Notes: generated by a model not told the origin, from the letters alone. Shown: positions 8,649 through 18,825, counted from the first letter of the stretch. The stretch: DNA of 64,000 nucleotides from Carboxylicivirga sediminis (GCF_018156225.1 NZ_JAGTAR010000003.1:62001-126000); one strand, 5' to 3'. A program made the numbers and translations.

Positions 8649-8866
8649 TCCCACCATGGGAAAATGTACTTTTTCCGCCAGACAGCCTTTCCTACCGTAG
8701 GAAAACCTGTTTTGCACGCCAGAGAAGCTATCCCACCATAGGATGTAATAGCATTTACGCCAGTCACTCTTTCCCATGGTAGGAAAGGCTGTCTTTTCAA
8801 AAAAACATGGTTTCCCATCATGGGATTAGGCATTATTTCAGGCAGGCACAATTTCCTGTGGCAGGA
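8649..8866. repeat. Six 13-bp dyads at exact 41-bp period
   Basis: Dyads start at 8649, 8690, 8731, 8772, 8813 and 8854. Units 1-6 read TCCCACCATGGGA, TCCTACCGTAGGA, TCCCACCATAGGA, TCCCATGGTAGGA, TCCCATCATGGGA and TCCTGTGGCAGGA. Four of the six have perfect 5-bp arms, using three different arm sequences with matching changes on both sides. The 28-bp spacers are diverged but share a TTT-N-CGCCAG-like core in several copies. The period is not a multiple of 3, so a coding repeat is excluded. The array lies 100 bp before the DUF6261-like gene, in its probable leader or regulatory region. Confidence 0.9.
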
Positions 8867-8966
8867 TCGACGGATTTCTGCAAAGCCTAATTAAAGTTGC
8901 TTTTACACATAGCAAATCACTAATCAGTAAATAACAATATTCTTTATCACCAATAACTTAAATCTT

Positions 8967-9689
8967 ATGCTAATAGAAAAAGTCCTTAAACATATGCGGG
9001 TTGCCGATACCGTTCATTTAGGAAATGTAATACTGGATGAGCTTGAGAAAACAACCATTGAAGATGCATATATTACCGCCATAAAAAGCGAAATGAGCAC
9101 CATCTGCATTGGTTTGGCCGGCGCAGTTAACGATACAAAAGTGCTGTCGATGCTTGAAAAATACGATGCACTGCGCGATAACACCTATCGCTCATTACTA
9201 TACCTCAACAAAGGTTTCCTACTGCATCCCGATGCAAAAATACGAGCAGCTGCCAGTGAAGTACAGCAGGTACTTGATAAATATGGCTTTAGCCTGGTTA
9301 ACCACAACTATGCATCCGAATCCACCCTAATAGATGCCTTTATCAGGGATATGAAGATGCCATTGATAGCACCCAATGTAACGGTTTTGCCTGGTTTATC
9401 AGCAATATTGAGTCAGTTGCAAACCGACCAGGACCTGTTTAAAAGTGCCGAGAGAAGCTGGCACGAGGCACGCGCCGAAGACGGCAAAACCCTTAATGCT
9501 ACAGCCCTTAAGCACGAGCTGATGAAGGTGATAAATGACAAACTGGTGCTTTACCTGCGAGCCATGGCACAGCTCAATCCGGCCACCTTTGAGGCCTTAA
9601 GTAATAATATCTCCATGCACATCAGAAGGGCCAATGAGCTGGTTAAAAGGCGTAGCAGCAGTGAAGAGGAGGTAGAAATTGGTAATTAA
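8967..9689 (+). CDS. DUF6261-like protein of unknown function
   Basis: A 240-residue, mostly helical protein without signal peptide or membrane segment, so likely cytosolic. It resembles the Bacteroidota DUF6261 family in overall pattern; this is from memory, without a search. There are no recognisable catalytic motifs. The C-terminus is charged (RRANELVKRRSSSEEEVE). It is a stand-alone gene closed by a terminator, with the 41-bp dyad array in front of it. The array may control this gene or be bound by its product; both are speculation. Confidence 0.75.
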   Translation: MLIEKVLKHMRVADTVHLGNVILDELEKTTIEDAYITAIKSEMSTICIGLAGAVNDTKVLSMLEKYDALRDNTYRSLLYLNKGFLLHPDAKIRAAASEVQQVLDKYGFSLVNHNYASESTLIDAFIRDMKMPLIAPNVTVLPGLSAILSQLQTDQDLFKSAERSWHEARAEDGKTLNATALKHELMKVINDKLVLYLRAMAQLNPATFEALSNNISMHIRRANELVKRRSSSEEEVEIGN

Positions 9690-9719
9690 TTATTCATCCG
9701 GTTGATAAAGGATTATTTA

Positions 9720-9750
9720 GGGTGCCGTTTAGTGGCACCCTTTTCTTTTA
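9720..9750 (+). terminator. Terminator after the DUF6261-like gene
   Basis: GGGTGCC (9720-9726) pairs with GGCACCC (9734-9740), 7-nt loop, followed by TTTTCTTTT. It sits between convergent genes. Confidence 0.85.
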
Positions 9751-9763
9751 GTCAGGCAGTTCA

Positions 9764-11563
9764 TTAGCCCTTTTTTTGAAGCATAATAACCGTTTCGCCC
9801 TCCTCCATAATATCACCGGAAGCGAAAGTACGCACTTTACCCTGAGGGTTCTGAACCAGTATTGGCAGGGTGTGGTTTAAATCTTTAACATGCTGTTCCA
9901 CCCATTTTTCACAAACCATCTCTTTAACTACAGGTGTTTTGATTTCTTCGGTTTTATCATTCCCAATATCCATAAACCATTTAGCCAAACGCGGATGACT
10001 GGCAAACAAGAGAGAAGCTTCAAAGCGTTTAAGCAACTCTGCGCCCGCCTTTGCCTCTTGCTGCACAATGGCCACATGCACATTGGGTACCAGGTATGAA
10101 TCTTTTGACATTTGGCCGGCCAGCAGGTTCACCTGGCTATTGGTGGTAAGCCCGATAAAGGTATGAATGTGCTCCATCGACAGTTCATCCTGTGTTTCTT
10201 TATTCAAGGCATTTCCCAGGATACAGTTAAAGCCCTGCTCACGGGCTTTAGTCACGTGGGTACGGTTATTATCCACCATTGTTACTGGCTTGTGTGGCGC
10301 CAGGTATTTAGCCATCAACAAGCTTAGCGAGTTAACACCCAGAAATAGAACCCCATCGCGCTGTTCCATGTATACCAGTTCATTGCGTTTACGCAGCCAT
10401 TTCGTAGTCCAGTTGAGCAAAACCGGCACTGTCAGCGTGGTAAAAATGGCCATGAATACCAATATGGAAAAGATGGTTTGGTCTATAATACCCATCTTCA
10501 GGCCTATCTCGGCAATAATGATTTCAACAGCTCCACGCCCGTTCATTCCTGTACCAATGGTAATGCCTTCGCGCCAGCCATTGCCCGAGGGCATGTAAAA
10601 CAAGGCCGTGCCTACTATCTTACCCACCACGGCCAATCCGGTAATAAGCAACAACAAGCCTAAATCGGTCTGAAATACGGTGATATCTACAAAAAAGCCA
10701 GCCGAAACGAAGAAAACAGGCGCCATAAAGCCAATAGACACATCGTAAAACGCCTTGTTCAGCTCCTTTGAAATCGTTTTGGAAAAGAGTTTATCCTTCA
10801 GAAACAGTCCGGCCATAAAAGCTCCCAATATACTGTGCATACCCGCCAGTTCGGCCAGTTCGCAATAGCCAAAGGTGACAATTAGAATAAGCGTAAAATA
10901 GGCAGTGCTGTTTTTAAGGCCTGAGCGCGACAAGTAACTACCAACACGTGGCAACACAAACAAGCCAATGCTGATGGTGATACCAAAAAAGAGAATAATT
11001 TTACCCCCTATCATCAGGAGGTTAGTTAGGTTCAATGAGCTCGATTCAGCAAAATTGGTGATGCCCGAAAAAATGACCAGAGCCAGCACATCTGATATCA
11101 ACGCCCCTGCCATCAGTACATAAGCAATGCGTGTATTTAGCAGTTTAAGGTCGATCAATATGCGGCTTTTGGTGGCCAGTGAAGTGACCCCAATGGCAAT
11201 GGCTACAAATAAACCAGAAATAGGCGTACCACCCGTCCACACAATGGCATAATAACCAAGTGCGAAGGGCACCAGGAAACCACCCAAGGCAGCCAGTAAG
11301 CCTGGCCACGAGGCCTTTTTTAAATCATGAAATTCTATCTCCATACCGATGTATACCATCAGCAGGATAATGCCTATTTCGGCCAGTACTTTAATGGATT
11401 CGGTGCTCTCGATAACTCCAAGTAAGCTAGGACCTAGTATGATACCGATCAGCAATTCGCCGAGGATAGCCGGATAACCTATTTTGCGGATTAATGCCCC
11501 GCCAATATAAGCCGACAGCAGTACCAACGATATATTCAGGATATTAAGGTGAAAAACTTCCAT
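9764..11563 (-). CDS. KefB/CPA2-type cation:proton antiporter with RCK domain
   Basis: A 599-residue inner-membrane protein. About 12 membrane helices fill residues 1-390, with family segments such as GYPAILGELLIGIILGPSLLG and HSILGAFMAGLFL. A cytosolic TrkA-N/RCK domain follows at about 400-510 (FLGVNSLSLLMAKYLAPHKPVTMVD). It then ends with a TrkA-C-like tail (ASGDIMEEGETVIML). It would exchange K+ or Na+ for H+ under nucleotide control. It lies upstream of no obvious partner and is convergent with the DUF6261-like gene. Confidence 0.92.
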   Translation of the reverse strand: MEVFHLNILNISLVLLSAYIGGALIRKIGYPAILGELLIGIILGPSLLGVIESTESIKVLAEIGIILLMVYIGMEIEFHDLKKASWPGLLAALGGFLVPFALGYYAIVWTGGTPISGLFVAIAIGVTSLATKSRILIDLKLLNTRIAYVLMAGALISDVLALVIFSGITNFAESSSLNLTNLLMIGGKIILFFGITISIGLFVLPRVGSYLSRSGLKNSTAYFTLILIVTFGYCELAELAGMHSILGAFMAGLFLKDKLFSKTISKELNKAFYDVSIGFMAPVFFVSAGFFVDITVFQTDLGLLLLITGLAVVGKIVGTALFYMPSGNGWREGITIGTGMNGRGAVEIIIAEIGLKMGIIDQTIFSILVFMAIFTTLTVPVLLNWTTKWLRKRNELVYMEQRDGVLFLGVNSLSLLMAKYLAPHKPVTMVDNNRTHVTKAREQGFNCILGNALNKETQDELSMEHIHTFIGLTTNSQVNLLAGQMSKDSYLVPNVHVAIVQQEAKAGAELLKRFEASLLFASHPRLAKWFMDIGNDKTEEIKTPVVKEMVCEKWVEQHVKDLNHTLPILVQNPQGKVRTFASGDIMEEGETVIMLQKKG

Positions 11564-11729
11564 GGCGATGAGATTAAGTTGCTAGTGCTTTAATTTAGCA
11601 AAATTCCTGACAATAAACGATAGTCGGGTCTTTTATTTCAGCATTACGCTGACCAAGCATTGACAACTCTCAACCTATACCATTATCCTTCTCACTCCAA
11701 TAAAGCCCGGCAACTAGCCTAACGCTTAA

Positions 11730-13607
11730 CTATTCCTTGCTATCCCGTGTTATGTGCACATTAAAGCCAGGTGCCTTGTAGTCTTTAGGCAAATAATCTG
11801 CAGGAATCGTACTCATGTTGCCATCTCTGGCGGCGCGGTAATGTGGCGACAGTATCTCCACGCCACGCTCACTGCATACATCCTGTATGTGCTGATGCAA
11901 AGCCGAATAGATAAGTGCCTGCTTACTGGCCTCACGTGTATAGGCATTCAGCTGATACGACACATAAAAGTCATCAAGGCTGGTTTGCAACACAAAAGGC
12001 TGTGGTTGTTCCAGCAGCATATCGGTTCGTGCAGCGGCTTCCAGTAATACCTCGTGCATCAGTTTCCAGGGCACATCGTAACCAATGGTCACGGTGGTGT
12101 GTATAATTAATCCCCTCTCCTGGGCTTCGGCACTGTAGTTAGTGGTATTGCCGGTAAGCACCGATGAGTTAGGAATGGTGATGATTTCATTTTTAATGGT
12201 TCTTACCCGCGTCACCAACAAGGTTTTCTCAATAACATCCCCCGATATATCGGCAATTTTAATACGGTCGCCTATCTTAAACGGACGCATGTAGGTAATC
12301 ACCAAACCAGCCACCATATTGGCAATAGCCGATGATGAGCCCAGCGAAAACAGGATACCAATAAAGACCGAAACACCTTTAAATATATTGGAATCAGAGC
12401 CCGGCAGATATGGAAAAATCAGCACAAACATAAATGCATAAAGCAAAAACTTGACAATGCTGTAGGTAGGCATGGCCCAATCGGCATGAAAGCCCGATAT
12501 CTTTAGTTTCTCTGTCTGTATTTCCCGAAAAATATACTTCACAAAACGAATCACATACTTCATCACAAAGAATATGACCAGGATGCTAAACAGGTTGGGC
12601 AAATAATTCCATACAGCTAACAGGACGCTTTTAAAAGGCGACCACACCAGATGAAACAAGGCATTGGCCCAATCGCGTGAAAACGGAAAGATACTGAAAA
12701 TGATGGGCAGCGTGATGTAAAGCAATATAATGTAAACCACCCAGCGAACAACCCTTACCAGAAACAGAATCCCGGTTAATTCCTGATCAGCCGTAAGGAA
12801 CGTATAGTCTTTATAAGATAAGTCCTTTAACCATACACCCTTCTTTTGCTCAATGAAGTTCAGCAGTTTGGCATAGCCCTTTCCAATGAGCCATATAATC
12901 AGCCAGGCAATGGCCATCACCAAAAGCACCCAGCCCAGCCGTGCAGCAAACTTAAACAGGCTGTTTTCCTTCTTGGCATTCACAATAGAATGGGTGATAG
13001 CTTCCCTGTATTCATTGGCCAGCTGGTGCATACTTCGACCATACCACAAAGCATCATTTTCGGATACACTCATGATAATCAGTTCGCCATAGACAATATC
13101 AAACGTATTTTCAGCCTTAACTACCTGTATTGAGTCTACTTTCAGAAAATCATCTTCATACAGCTGCCTGATTTTACGATTAGTACTGTTTGCCCGTTCA
13201 TTGGGGGTAGCTGCCCCAATTTTAGAGTATACAATAAGCAAAGTATCTTTCATAACCCCTACCACAGGGTAACCTTTAGCTGTAGCACGTAAGGCATTTA
13301 TCTGTGCTTTTTTATCAGACAAGCGCTTTTGCTCATTTTCATCAATAGCTTGCAGCTGCTTTTGAAGGTCTTCCTTCTGCAGGTTATCGGTGGTTTTAAG
13401 TTTCAGCAACTGCGCCTCCAGCTCAGATTTTTTAAGCGAATCAGCCTTACGCTGAGCATCAACCTCCATAAGGCGCTGACGGTACTCATTCAGTATTATC
13501 CGGTTAAGCGAGTCACTCACTTGTATAACACTATCTTCCTGCCCCATAACCAGCATACTGCTTAGAGCAAAAACGAGCACTAAACCAATTCTCAAAGACT
13601 TTATCAT
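11730..13607 (-). CDS. Mechanosensitive channel of the MscS family
   Basis: About 625 residues. A signal peptide (ending VMGQ) precedes a charged coiled-coil region rich in K, E and Q (residues 30-110). Four or more membrane helices fill about 220-440. The MscS pore and beta domain follow, seen as LGSSSAIANMVAGLVITYMRPFKIGDRIKIADISGDV. It releases solutes during osmotic downshock. The ATG at 13607 is preferred to an upstream TTG. The long periplasmic N-terminus places it with large MscS homologues. Confidence 0.92.
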   Translation of the reverse strand: MIKSLRIGLVLVFALSSMLVMGQEDSVIQVSDSLNRIILNEYRQRLMEVDAQRKADSLKKSELEAQLLKLKTTDNLQKEDLQKQLQAIDENEQKRLSDKKAQINALRATAKGYPVVGVMKDTLLIVYSKIGAATPNERANSTNRKIRQLYEDDFLKVDSIQVVKAENTFDIVYGELIIMSVSENDALWYGRSMHQLANEYREAITHSIVNAKKENSLFKFAARLGWVLLVMAIAWLIIWLIGKGYAKLLNFIEQKKGVWLKDLSYKDYTFLTADQELTGILFLVRVVRWVVYIILLYITLPIIFSIFPFSRDWANALFHLVWSPFKSVLLAVWNYLPNLFSILVIFFVMKYVIRFVKYIFREIQTEKLKISGFHADWAMPTYSIVKFLLYAFMFVLIFPYLPGSDSNIFKGVSVFIGILFSLGSSSAIANMVAGLVITYMRPFKIGDRIKIADISGDVIEKTLLVTRVRTIKNEIITIPNSSVLTGNTTNYSAEAQERGLIIHTTVTIGYDVPWKLMHEVLLEAAARTDMLLEQPQPFVLQTSLDDFYVSYQLNAYTREASKQALIYSALHQHIQDVCSERGVEILSPHYRAARDGNMSTIPADYLPKDYKAPGFNVHITRDSKE

Positions 13608-13743
13608 GAACAACAATATAACTGATAATTATAGGAAAAGAAAGGCCTGATTTAAACGTCTGACATGGTTGATTGTTTTAGGTTTCATTACAAAAGAGCA
13701 TTCATTATAGGGCATTCGCTTTGAAAGATTCTCCCTAAAGCTC

Positions 13744-13812
13744 GTGCGAAGAAAATTCTGGAGCCTCGCGAAGAATAAACTGAGGCTTCGCACAGAAAAA
13801 TCTGTACTTTTG
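13744..13812 (+). promoter_or_regulatory. addA-like gene promoter with upstream repeats
   Basis: TACTTTTG at 13805-13812 matches the -7 box, 21 nt before the ATG at 13833. Upstream, GCGAAGAA is repeated at 13746-13753 and 13768-13775, 22 nt apart. GAGGCTTCGCAC (13782-13793) is complementary to GTGCGA (13744-13749) plus AGCCTC (13762-13767), giving a bulged dyad. This may be an operator. Confidence 0.5.
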
Positions 13813-13832
13813 ATAGCAAACAAAAATCGTTC

Positions 13833-16800
13833 ATGTCAGAATTAAAAATATATCGTGCATCAGCGGGCTCCGGTAAAACGTTTACCTTGTCCTTTGAGTT
13901 TATCAAACTACTGTTTCAAGAGCCACAAAGCTACAAAAGCATACTTGCCGTGACTTTTACCAATAAAGCCACTGCTGAGATGAAAAGCCGTATACTGGAT
14001 AAACTTTATGCCTTATCGGTCGCTGAGGCCCCCGATTACCTGCCCGAGCTGATGAAACTACTGGATAAACCAGAAGCTTATATTCGAAAAGTAGCCAGGA
14101 ACCTCTTGATTAATATACTGAACGATTTCTCCAAGTTCTCCATCAATACCATCGATAGCTTCTTTCAGAAGGTGATACGCTCATTTGCCTATGAAGCGAA
14201 CCTGCCGGCCAACTTCAAAGTGGAGCTCGATTCAGACAGGATACTGGCACAGGCAGTGGATAACCTGCTGCGCGAACTGGAACTAAAAGGCAACGAGGAC
14301 CTAAAGGAATGGCTGATTAAGCACACTTTGTCGAAGATAGAAGAAGGTAAAGACTGGAATATTGCCAATGAGCTAAACTCCCTTGGCCGCGAGGTGTTTA
14401 AAGAGGAGTTTCAGAGCCTGAAGCCGGAGGTGTTGCAAAAGCTGCGTGACAAAAAAGCCCTGAACAGCTACCGCCTGCAATTGAAGCAGATGGCAGATGA
14501 TTTTGAGGCAAGCATTCAGTCTGCTGCTCAAAAAGGCCTTGATGCGCTTAAATCGCATGGCATCAGCTGGGATATCCTGCAAGGTAAATCGCGCTCGCCA
14601 CTTAAGAAGCTCGAAAAACTGGCGAATGTGACTAAGGCGGCTGATTATCTGGAAATCTTAAAGCTGGAACCCTTAGTGAATAATCCAGAGGCAGCTGGTC
14701 ATAGTAAGAACAGTGAATCGGACAACAGCCTGATTATTGACTGCTATAACAACGGCCTTAACGATTCATTGCAGCAGCTTTGGAACACTCTGGAAGAAAA
14801 TAAAACCAACTACTTTACAGCGAAAGCTATCCTGTCGAACCTCAATGCGCTGGGCATTATTACTGACATAGCCCTGAAGGTGAATGAGCTGGCACGTAAT
14901 GAAAACCTGTTTCTGCTGGCCGATGCCAACCGCCTGCTTCACCAGATTATTGATGAAAATGAGGCCCCGTTTATTTACGAGAAAACAGGTACCCGTTTTC
15001 AGCACTACATGATTGATGAATTCCAGGACACCTCGCGTTTGCAGTGGGACAATTTCCGACCACTGTTGCAGAATAGTGTAAGCGATGGGCATACAGCACT
15101 AATTGTGGGCGATGTAAAACAATCAATCTATCGCTGGCGTAATTCGGACTGGAAACTACTGAGCGACCAGGTGAATAAAGACTTTCTGTCGCACGGGCTT
15201 ACCAACCTGACGCTGGATACCAACTGGCGTAGTTCGGAGCATGTTATCACCTTTAACAATTGCATATTTGCCGGAGCAGCCCGTATGCTGCAAACCGAAT
15301 TTATCAATTCGTCCAAAGAGGCCATTGATGAAGCCGATATACCCGATGACCTTCAACAAAAGATTAGTACAGCCTATAGCGACACCGTTCAGCAGGTGGC
15401 TGCCAAATCAATTGGTTCGGGTGGTTTTATCCATGTTGATTTTCTGGAAGGTAAAAACGCTGAGTTCAGAAGCAATGCCACCAAGGCTGCGGTGTTGCAA
15501 ATCGAACGCCTGATTGATGAAGGGTACAACTACCGTGATATATGCATTCTGGTACGCAAAAAAAGTGAAGGCACCGAAATAACTGAAGCTTTGCTGTCAG
15601 GCAGCTTCTCACCCACCGAACGGAAACATCCGGTAATTTCCAATGAAACACTGCTTCTTAGCAGTTCGCCGGCCGTTAATCTGGTTGTGCAACAGATTAA
15701 GTACATCCAGGAGCCCGATAATGAGGTGTTTGAAGCCTTCATCAGGCTATACAGCCATTTTTATAACACTCAGCAAGCCCATGAAGTAAACTACTGTGAT
15801 ACAACAGTGCTCCATGAGAATAAAGAACACTTTGATGAACTGTCTGCTCAACTGCTTGAACTAAAAGGTCAGCCTCTTTTCGAGATGACCGAGGCACTGG
15901 TTCGCCGCCTGCCCGATGAACTGCATCAAAACCAGTTTGTATTTCTGCAGGGTTTATTGGATGCCGTGCGCGATTATGTGACCAACTACTCGGTAAATGT
16001 GCATGATTTCATTAACTGGTGGAATGACAAGGGACAAAATACGGCCATCTCTGTGCCCGAGAATCAGGATGCCATTAATGTGATGACCATCCATAAATCA
16101 AAAGGACTGGAATTTAAAGCGGTTGTGGTACCATATTGCAACTGGGATTTGGATGACAAAGGCCATGGCAGCCTTATCTGGTGTCAGCCCCGGGTGGCTC
16201 CTTTCAATCAACTTGATTTGCTCCCGGTTAACTATTCATCCACCTTGCTGCACACCCAGTTTGTTGATGAGTACCTGAATGAACGCCTGCATCAGTTTGT
16301 TGATAACCTCAACCTGCTGTATGTTGCTTTAACCCGCGCCGAGGAGAGCCTGGTGATAATGGCTGAGCAACCGGCCAAAACAGGCGGCTTGAAAAATGTT
16401 TCGCACCTGTTATTCCGCATCATCAGCCAGTTTAATATGCTATCGGGACTTGACGAACGGCTTATTCAGCAGTTAACCGAAGCCTGGGACGACACAGAAA
16501 AAAGCTATGAATTTGGCAGTATACCCAAACAAGCTCAAAAAGCAGTACCGGAACAAACGGTTTCTGTTCCTTTCAAAACCACAGAGCTGGGCAAGCGCAT
16601 TAAAATACATCCCGAAAGCGTGGCCCTTAGCTCACCTGAACATTTGAAACACCTGAAACATGGTAAAGTTATGCACCGCCTGTTTGAACTTATTATCACC
16701 AAAGATGATGTTGAATCAGCTATTACCAAACTTATTCTAAATGGCCAGATTAAAACTTCAGATAGGCATAGTCTTCTGGATTTTGTGACCGATAAAATTA

Positions 16801-17102
16801 ATCAGGACCAGGTCAAAGAGTGGTTCAAATCCGATAAACATATCATCAATGAAGGAACCATTTTGGTACCAAGCGACACCTATCGCCCCGACAGAGTGAT
16901 TGTGACAGATACAAAAGTAACCGTAGTGGATTATAAGTTTGGCGAATTAAAGGATGATAAACATGCCATACAGGTGAAACGCTACATGGATTTACTTAGG
17001 AAGATGGGCTACAATAATATAGAAGGCTACTTGTGGTACCTTCGTGAGAAAGATGAAGTGATAAAAGTAGGTGATCAGCATGTTCAGGGAAGCTTGTTTT
17101 AA
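13833..17102 (+). CDS. AddA-like UvrD-family helicase/nuclease
   Basis: A 1089-residue cytosolic SF1A helicase with a C-terminal nuclease, of the RecB/AddA type, for processing double-strand breaks. Walker A is ASAGSGKT at residues 9-16. The motif II region reads MIDEFQDTSRLQWDNF, motif III GDVKQSIYRWR, motif V MTIHKSKGLEFKAVV and motif VI LLYVALTRAEESL. A PD-(D/E)XK-type nuclease motif VVDYKFGELK lies near residue 1045. The usual AddB-like partner is not adjacent in this window. It is divergent from the mscS gene. Confidence 0.92.
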   Translation: MSELKIYRASAGSGKTFTLSFEFIKLLFQEPQSYKSILAVTFTNKATAEMKSRILDKLYALSVAEAPDYLPELMKLLDKPEAYIRKVARNLLINILNDFSKFSINTIDSFFQKVIRSFAYEANLPANFKVELDSDRILAQAVDNLLRELELKGNEDLKEWLIKHTLSKIEEGKDWNIANELNSLGREVFKEEFQSLKPEVLQKLRDKKALNSYRLQLKQMADDFEASIQSAAQKGLDALKSHGISWDILQGKSRSPLKKLEKLANVTKAADYLEILKLEPLVNNPEAAGHSKNSESDNSLIIDCYNNGLNDSLQQLWNTLEENKTNYFTAKAILSNLNALGIITDIALKVNELARNENLFLLADANRLLHQIIDENEAPFIYEKTGTRFQHYMIDEFQDTSRLQWDNFRPLLQNSVSDGHTALIVGDVKQSIYRWRNSDWKLLSDQVNKDFLSHGLTNLTLDTNWRSSEHVITFNNCIFAGAARMLQTEFINSSKEAIDEADIPDDLQQKISTAYSDTVQQVAAKSIGSGGFIHVDFLEGKNAEFRSNATKAAVLQIERLIDEGYNYRDICILVRKKSEGTEITEALLSGSFSPTERKHPVISNETLLLSSSPAVNLVVQQIKYIQEPDNEVFEAFIRLYSHFYNTQQAHEVNYCDTTVLHENKEHFDELSAQLLELKGQPLFEMTEALVRRLPDELHQNQFVFLQGLLDAVRDYVTNYSVNVHDFINWWNDKGQNTAISVPENQDAINVMTIHKSKGLEFKAVVVPYCNWDLDDKGHGSLIWCQPRVAPFNQLDLLPVNYSSTLLHTQFVDEYLNERLHQFVDNLNLLYVALTRAEESLVIMAEQPAKTGGLKNVSHLLFRIISQFNMLSGLDERLIQQLTEAWDDTEKSYEFGSIPKQAQKAVPEQTVSVPFKTTELGKRIKIHPESVALSSPEHLKHLKHGKVMHRLFELIITKDDVESAITKLILNGQIKTSDRHSLLDFVTDKINQDQVKEWFKSDKHIINEGTILVPSDTYRPDRVIVTDTKVTVVDYKFGELKDDKHAIQVKRYMDLLRKMGYNNIEGYLWYLREKDEVIKVGDQHVQGSLF

Positions 17103-17170
17103 GCATAGCTATATGGCAATTACAAGCCATTCAGCTATTACATAAAACAACTAATAAGACTATGGCAAAA

Positions 17171-17227
17171 GCACAAAGCATTATCAAAAACCCACCAATT
17201 TAATTGAGAGTAAGAATAGCTTTGTGC
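17171..17227. repeat. Inverted repeat between the addA-like and GH5 genes
   Basis: GCACAAAGC (17171-17179) and GCTTTGTGC (17219-17227) are perfect 9-bp arms with a 39-nt loop between convergent genes. No T-run follows, so it is a weak terminator candidate. Confidence 0.4.
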
Positions 17228-17247
17228 GTATTGCCTGTTTATTGACC

Positions 17248-18825
17248 TTATTTCATCAGGCGTTCATTTAGAGAAATAGAAATGGAACGTTGTTTCTGTT
17301 TACCTAGCGGCTGAATGACCAGCCAGCCATGTTCGGTACCCTCCAATTTATTAATATGAGCTTCAAATGGCAGCTCTTGTATGGATAGGCGCTTTACATC
17401 AGGCACAAACACCATGGTAGGTGCATCTGTTAATCCATCTTCCTGCCACGTCATGCTAAAAAGACTACTTTCTTGCTCAAACTGATAGTTCAATAGCCTC
17501 CCGTTTGTGCAAACCGGATAAGGCCGCAATATTGCTTGCTGGAAATAGCCCAGCTTCTCAGTTCCTTCATTATAGGACCAATAAGCCTGACCAAACTTGT
17601 ACTGTTCAATCAAAGAAACTGCATGCTGCGCAACCGGAACGATATCTTCTGAATGATTGTAAAAGGCACCCCACTCTCCCAGCCAAACAGGCATGTCTAA
17701 CTGCTCACCCTTCTCTTGAATCCGGCGGTAAATAAAATTAACACGCTCATTACTGGCCGCTGCTGCATCATGTGTATCTGTCACCAGATCATAACCATGC
17801 GGCGCATAAGCCACTTGCGAATCGGGTGTGCCATCCTCCAATACAACCCGCTGAATACTGCTTCTCACCCCCATATTACCAAAGTAACTGTGCTCAAGAA
17901 ATAAAACTGACCTTTGATCCACCTGCCTAATAGCACTGGCCACTTTTTGATACATGGCCTGCAAATGTGTCGACTCAAATTGTTGATTCACCTCCTGCAA
18001 TGCGTCAATAACAGAAGCATAACTGGCTTCATCAGCTAGTTCCTTTAAGGCTTCAGTCCGCTTTTGTTCATTACCCCAGGTTAATGCCAATTCTTCTTCC
18101 GACATCACAACACCATGCTTTTGATACATCATTGTACCATAGGCATTCAATAGTGCTGGCATGGCCAGTTGCGCAGAAGAGCCAGAAAAGGGCTCATTCA
18201 TGATATCATAGCCAATCACGTTTGCATGGTGAGCATACCGTTTGGCAACATGCTGCCAAAGGTCTGCATAATGGTCCTGAATACCTATCCCATCGCTTGC
18301 AGTTGAATTATTCCAGAAATGATCGAAAGCTGTTTGAACAGCATCACTTAAAAGGTAGGCATCACTCCAGATGGCACCTGTGGTATGTGGCTTACCATCA
18401 GTAATGGTTGCCCACTCTGGCGCTCCATCGGCTTATTTAACGCTGTACAAATCCTGATGCATATCAAGGACCACAAACAGACCATTATCGGCCGCCCATG
18501 CAATGCGCTTATCCAGTTCCTTTAGGTAGGCTTCGTTATATACACCCGGCTGAGGTTCCAACCCATCCCATATAATCCCCAAACGAATACAATTAAAACC
18601 CTGCTGCTTTAACAGCTTGTAGAATTCCTGACCACCTTTATACAGGTAGTTGTCATCTTTGTTTTTATTCACCACATTAATACCATTCAATATAACCTGA
18701 CGACCATACTGATCAATAAAGATGTCGCCCTTAACTGTAATTTTTGAAGGCATTGGCACACCACGCTCATTGGTACACGACCAAAACAACAAACCAACCA
18801 ATAGAACTATTGCAACTTTTTTCAT
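17248..18825 (-). pseudogene. GH5 endoglycoceramidase-like gene with one in-frame stop
   Basis: A single reading frame from ATG 18825 to the stop at 17248, interrupted only by TAA at 18435-18433. The upstream part has a lipoprotein signal (LLFWSC) and the first GH5 strands (LNGINVVNK, RLGIIWDGLEPQPG, VVLDMHQDLYS). Past the stop the same frame runs on with DGAPEWAT, then YDIMNEPF and WLGEWGAF. The acid/base Glu codon is at 18195-18193 and the nucleophile Glu codon at 17676-17674. A GH5_C-like beta domain with RPYP ends the protein. Intact relatives release glycan from glycosphingolipids. The frame still looks conserved, so the mutation seems recent, unless it is a sequencing error or read through. 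Confidence 0.85.

Noticed and set aside
8547-8851. Minus-strand reading frames across the palindrome array
   Set aside because: The 41-bp period shifts frame at every copy, the frames have no family resemblance, and they overlap the array by chance.
8649-8866. CRISPR array
   Set aside because: The conserved unit is only 13 bp and varies, spacers share sequence with each other, and no cas gene is near.
17248-18219. GTG-started separate gene for the second half of GH5
   Set aside because: It is in frame with the upstream half, begins in the middle of the barrel and lacks a signal peptide, so it is the rest of one broken gene.
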